In this document: positions 5,805 to 8,269 of the stretch, one piece after another
Position numbering within the stretch: position 1 is the first letter of the stretch
Layout of the letters: each line of letters begins with the position of its first letter
Source: Planctomycetota bacterium
GTDB taxonomy: Bacteria; Planctomycetota; Phycisphaerae; Sedimentisphaerales; Anaerobacaceae
Direction of reading: 5' to 3'
DNA length: 8,269 nt
Assembly (NCBI GenBank): GCA_020344865.1
Contig: CP070830.1
Span: 1,523,568 to 1,531,836, forward strand
Notes under the pieces: model-generated
Seen by the model: only the letters and a program-made list of their open reading frames with translations
Databases searched by the model: none
Told to the model about the DNA's origin: nothing
Position numbers and translations under genes: made by a program

Positions 5805-7226
5805 TTGGAAAAGACGTTTGAGAGCATAAGAAGGTTGGTTGAGGGCCATAATCAGGGCCACCTTTTGGCCTTTTGGGAGCAGTTGGACTCGGTGGGGAGG
5901 CAGGGTTTGCTTGGGCAAATCGCGGGGCTTGATTTTTCACAAGTGGACGATTGGGCGTCAAATTACGTTAAAAACTCTTCTTCTGCCATTCTGCCCGGAG
6001 ATTTTGGCCCTGCCCCGTGTTACAGTCTGGAGCCGCCTGATGGTGATATGGCGCGCAAGTATACCGAAGCCAGGCGTTTGGGCGAGGAGTTGATATCGGC
6101 GGGCAAGGTGGCGTGTTTTGTTGTTGCCGGGGGGCAGGGAACCAGGCTCGGATTTGACGGGCCAAAGGGGGATTTTCCCATCAGCCCTGTAAAAAACAAG
6201 ACGCTGTTTCGGATTTTTGCGGAGACAATCGCGGCGGTTTCGAAGAGATACCAGGCGCACTGTCCCTGGTACGTTATGACCAGCCCTCTGAACCACGCAG
6301 AGACGCAAGAGGTTTTTCGGTCAAATAATTATTACGGACTTGATGAGGGGGATGTCTTTATATTTCAGCAGGGAACGCTGCCCAATTTTAGTTTCGACGG
6401 CAAGATTCTCTTAGCCGATAAGGATGCGATAAGCTGCTCGCCCGACGGGCACGGTGGAAGTCTGAAAGCCCTTTACAAAGGCGGCGCAGTTGCAGATATG
6501 AAGAAGCGTGGCGTTGAGTTCATAAGTTATTGGCAGGTAGATAATTCGCTTGTAAATATTTTTGACCCGCTGTTTGTGGGTCTGCATGCGATTGACGAGG
6601 CCGAGATGTCGTCAAAGGCCCTGATAAAAGCGGAGCCGAGGGAAAAGATCGGCAATTTCTGTCTGGTTGACGGCAAGGTAACCGTCATCGAATACAGCGA
6701 CCTGCCCGAGGAATTTGCGGAGAAGCGAAATCCCGATGGTTCTTTGGTTTTTGAACTTGGCAGTATTGCCATTCACATTATCAATCGCAGTTTCGTTGAA
6801 AGATTAAACAGCGAGGGTTTTTCCCTGCCGCTGCACAGGGCGGTTAAAAAGATTCCGCATATCGATGCAGAGGGCAGACTTTTTGAACCTGCCGAGCCGA
6901 ATGGTATAAAGCTGGAGAGTTTTGTTTTTGACGCTTTGCCATTGGCTTCGAAGTCGATTATCCTGGAGACGAAGAGGAGCGAGGAGTTCGCTCCGGCCAA
7001 GAATCGGACGGGCGTCGACAGTGCCGAGAGCGCGAGAGAGATGATGATTGCCCGTGCGGCGGCCTGGCTTGAGTCGGCGGGTGTGGCGGTGCCGAGGAAG
7101 CAGGATGGTTCGACTGACTGTCTGATTGAAATCGCTCCCAGTTTTGCTCTTGGAAGAGACGATGTCAAAGCCAAAGCAGGTCGGGTACCCAAAATCAAGC
7201 GAGGTGATGAGCTCTATCTGGCCTGA
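5805..7226 (+). CDS. UDP-sugar pyrophosphorylase, UAP1-like (UDPGP type 1 family)
   Basis: A cytosolic nucleotidyltransferase joining UTP and a sugar 1-phosphate (GlcNAc-1-P or Glc-1-P) to give the UDP-sugar and pyrophosphate. Numbered from this start (473 residues), it shows the nucleotide loop VAGGQGTRLG (107-116), the catalytic-type Lys of PKGDFP (120-125), CPWYVMTSP, FFQQG-like IFQQGTLP, PDGHGG (213-218), VDNSLV (245-250) and FAPAKN with the second Lys (395-400). The order and spacing follow eukaryotic UDP-GlcNAc pyrophosphorylases, but the exact sugar cannot be read from sequence. The start is uncertain. The frame opens at TTG 5742, but that adds 21 residues (KIFGIVLISWFLGF, then basic) foreign to this soluble family and has no Shine-Dalgarno sequence. 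TTG 5805 has a weak GGCGGA 8 nt upstream and leaves the usual short lead before GHLLAFW. TTG 5835 is also possible. It probably leads an operon with the GH2 gene 47 nt downstream. Confidence 0.92.
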   Translation: MEKTFESIRRLVEGHNQGHLLAFWEQLDSVGRQGLLGQIAGLDFSQVDDWASNYVKNSSSAILPGDFGPAPCYSLEPPDGDMARKYTEARRLGEELISAGKVACFVVAGGQGTRLGFDGPKGDFPISPVKNKTLFRIFAETIAAVSKRYQAHCPWYVMTSPLNHAETQEVFRSNNYYGLDEGDVFIFQQGTLPNFSFDGKILLADKDAISCSPDGHGGSLKALYKGGAVADMKKRGVEFISYWQVDNSLVNIFDPLFVGLHAIDEAEMSSKALIKAEPREKIGNFCLVDGKVTVIEYSDLPEEFAEKRNPDGSLVFELGSIAIHIINRSFVERLNSEGFSLPLHRAVKKIPHIDAEGRLFEPAEPNGIKLESFVFDALPLASKSIILETKRSEEFAPAKNRTGVDSAESAREMMIARAAAWLESAGVAVPRKQDGSTDCLIEIAPSFALGRDDVKAKAGRVPKIKRGDELYLA

Positions 7227-7260
7227 TAAATAGTTTTTCGACGCAATGACGATAGGTTGG

Positions 7261-7267
7261 AAAGGAG
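7261..7267 (+). promoter_or_regulatory. Ribosome binding site of the GH2 lipoprotein gene
   Basis: AAAGGAG ends 6 nt before the ATG at 7274 but abuts the in-frame ATG at 7268. This favours the second ATG as the start. Confidence 0.8.
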
Positions 7268-7273
7268 ATGCGT

Positions 7274-8269
7274 ATGAAGCGGCTCAGGATTCTTATAGGT
7301 GTTGCATTAGCCTTTTGCCTGCTTTGGATTGCAGGTTGTGAGGAACAAGCAAGAATGGAAGGAGCAGCCGTTGCTCCGGAGATAGACCTTTGTCTTGCGG
7401 GCGAATGGGGCTTCCAATTAGACCCGGAGGGCATCGGTGAAGAAGATAAGTGGTTTGAGAAGGATTTGCCTTTGCGAATCAAGCTTCCGGGTTCGACTGT
7501 TGAGGGGGGCTTCGGAGATGATATTTCGGTAGAGACAGAATGGACGGGGGATATTGTTGACAAGTCGTGGTACACGGAGGAACGGTATGAGAAGTACCGG
7601 CAGCCGGGCAACATCAAGGTGCCATTTTGGCTGACACCTTTGAAGCACTACGTTGGCGCCGCATGGTATCAAAAGACAATCGACATTCCTGATTCCTGGC
7701 GGGGTAAGAGGGTAATACTGTTTCTGGAGCGGGCCCATTGGGAGACGAAACTTTGGGTGGACGGGCAGGAAGTTGGGATGCGAAACAGCCTGAGTACGCC
7801 ACACGAATATGACCTCGGCAGTTTGAGCCCCAGCCAGCACCGCCTTACGATTCGCGTTGACAATACCATAAAAATCGAAGTGGGAGTCAACTCGCACAGT
7901 ATCTCCGACCATACCCAGACCAACTGGAACGGCATCGTGGGCAAAATGGAGCTGCGGGCCAAGGACCCGATATGGATAGATGATTTGCAGGTCTATCCGG
8001 ACGTGAAGGGCAAGACCGCGAAGGTGCTTGTGACGCTTCGTAAGACAACTAAGGAGGAGGTAGAGGGGATCGTCATTCTGCAGGCGCAGGCCGCCGGTGG
8101 CAAGCAGCAGCACAAGCCAGCCGCCAAAAGGATGCTTTTTACAGCTTCCCTTCCATATACCACTATTGAAGCCCAATACGATATGGGAAATGACGTACTG
8201 CTGTGGGATGAATTCTCACCGAATGTGTACGAGATGACGGCTTCAATCGAGGCGGGCAAGTACGCGGAC
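7274..8269 (+). CDS. Lipoprotein, glycoside hydrolase family 2 (beta-galactosidase/mannosidase/glucuronidase-like), N-terminal part
   Basis: The frame is open for 332 codons to the right edge, with no stop. The N-terminus is a lipoprotein signal: KRLR, a hydrophobic stretch, then IAGC with Cys22 as the lipidated residue. Export and membrane anchoring facing the periplasm or outside are therefore expected. Residues about 38-228 resemble the GH2 sugar-binding jelly-roll domain: GEWGFQLDPEGIG, KLPGST, AWYQKTIDIPDSWRGKRVILFLE, WVDGQEVG, HEYDLG, HRLTIRVDN and NWNGIVGKMEL. From about 231 (DPIWIDDLQVYPDV) an Ig-like GH2 domain begins. The catalytic TIM barrel with its two Glu residues would lie beyond the window, so neither activity nor substrate can be assessed. 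AAAGGAG lies 6 nt before ATG 7274. There is no terminator in the 47 nt after the pyrophosphorylase gene, so co-transcription is plausible. Family assignment is fairly firm; specificity is unknown. Confidence 0.88.
   Translation, partial: MKRLRILIGVALAFCLLWIAGCEEQARMEGAAVAPEIDLCLAGEWGFQLDPEGIGEEDKWFEKDLPLRIKLPGSTVEGGFGDDISVETEWTGDIVDKSWYTEERYEKYRQPGNIKVPFWLTPLKHYVGAAWYQKTIDIPDSWRGKRVILFLERAHWETKLWVDGQEVGMRNSLSTPHEYDLGSLSPSQHRLTIRVDNTIKIEVGVNSHSISDHTQTNWNGIVGKMELRAKDPIWIDDLQVYPDVKGKTAKVLVTLRKTTKEEVEGIVILQAQAAGGKQQHKPAAKRMLFTASLPYTTIEAQYDMGNDVLLWDEFSPNVYEMTASIEAGKYAD

Noticed and set aside
7268..7273. First in-frame ATG of the GH2 gene
   Set aside because: The Shine-Dalgarno AAAGGAG directly abuts it; the second ATG, 6 nt downstream, has correct spacing.
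7195..7617. 140-codon minus-strand frame covering the start of the GH2 gene
   Set aside because: It is antisense to the signal peptide and ribosome binding site of the GH2 gene; the translation is Ser/Pro-rich without family resemblance.
7418..8176. 252-codon minus-strand frame
   Set aside because: It is antisense to the GH2 gene, has no recognisable motif, and conflicts with a frame that has lipoprotein and GH2 features.

Overview
The window looks like bacterial chromosome, most likely a planctomycete of the Phycisphaerae type. This is inferred from the gene set: a short-leader prepilin-like protein ending in an H-X(10)-DG motif, an Aquifex-type aconitase, a eukaryote-like UDP-sugar pyrophosphorylase and a GH2 lipoprotein. 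No rRNA or other marker is present to confirm it. Every gene start except the LOG gene and the weakly supported pyrophosphorylase has a recognisable Shine-Dalgarno sequence. TTG starts are used at least once, and probably twice.

Left half (1-4136), minus strand. Four tightly packed genes read leftwards as one probable operon: aconitase (TTG start, own promoter at 4108-4136), a LOG/TIGR00725-like Rossmann protein overlapping it by 8 nt, a small secreted protein of unknown function with an internal duplication, and histidinol dehydrogenase, which runs off the left edge before its zinc ligands. The gaps after the overlap are 15 and 13 nt. The genes share no obvious pathway. The hisD part is visibly more AT-rich than the aconitase gene.

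Middle (4213-5257), minus strand. A separate pseudopilin-like gene ends in a strong intrinsic terminator (perfect 14-bp stem), which isolates it from the aconitase promoter.

Divergent intergenic region (5258-5804). About 0.5 kb contains no convincing gene. On the pilin side it holds a string of small hairpins and a 9-bp long-range complementarity, which may be a structured 5' leader. On the other side is a 14-bp inverted repeat with a competing third copy of one arm. These are the least explained parts of the window.

Right half (5805-8269), plus strand. A UAP1-like UDP-sugar pyrophosphorylase is followed 47 nt later, with no visible terminator, by a lipoprotein of glycoside hydrolase family 2 that is cut by the right edge. 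The pair may be co-transcribed, and both act on sugars: nucleotide-sugar synthesis inside the cell and glycan hydrolysis at the envelope.

No tRNA, rRNA, CRISPR array, insertion sequence or phage gene was recognised. No complete new system is evident. The best leads are the structured intergenic region, the Cys/Asp-rich insertion in the pilin-like protein, and the aconitase-LOG junction with its A8 tract.
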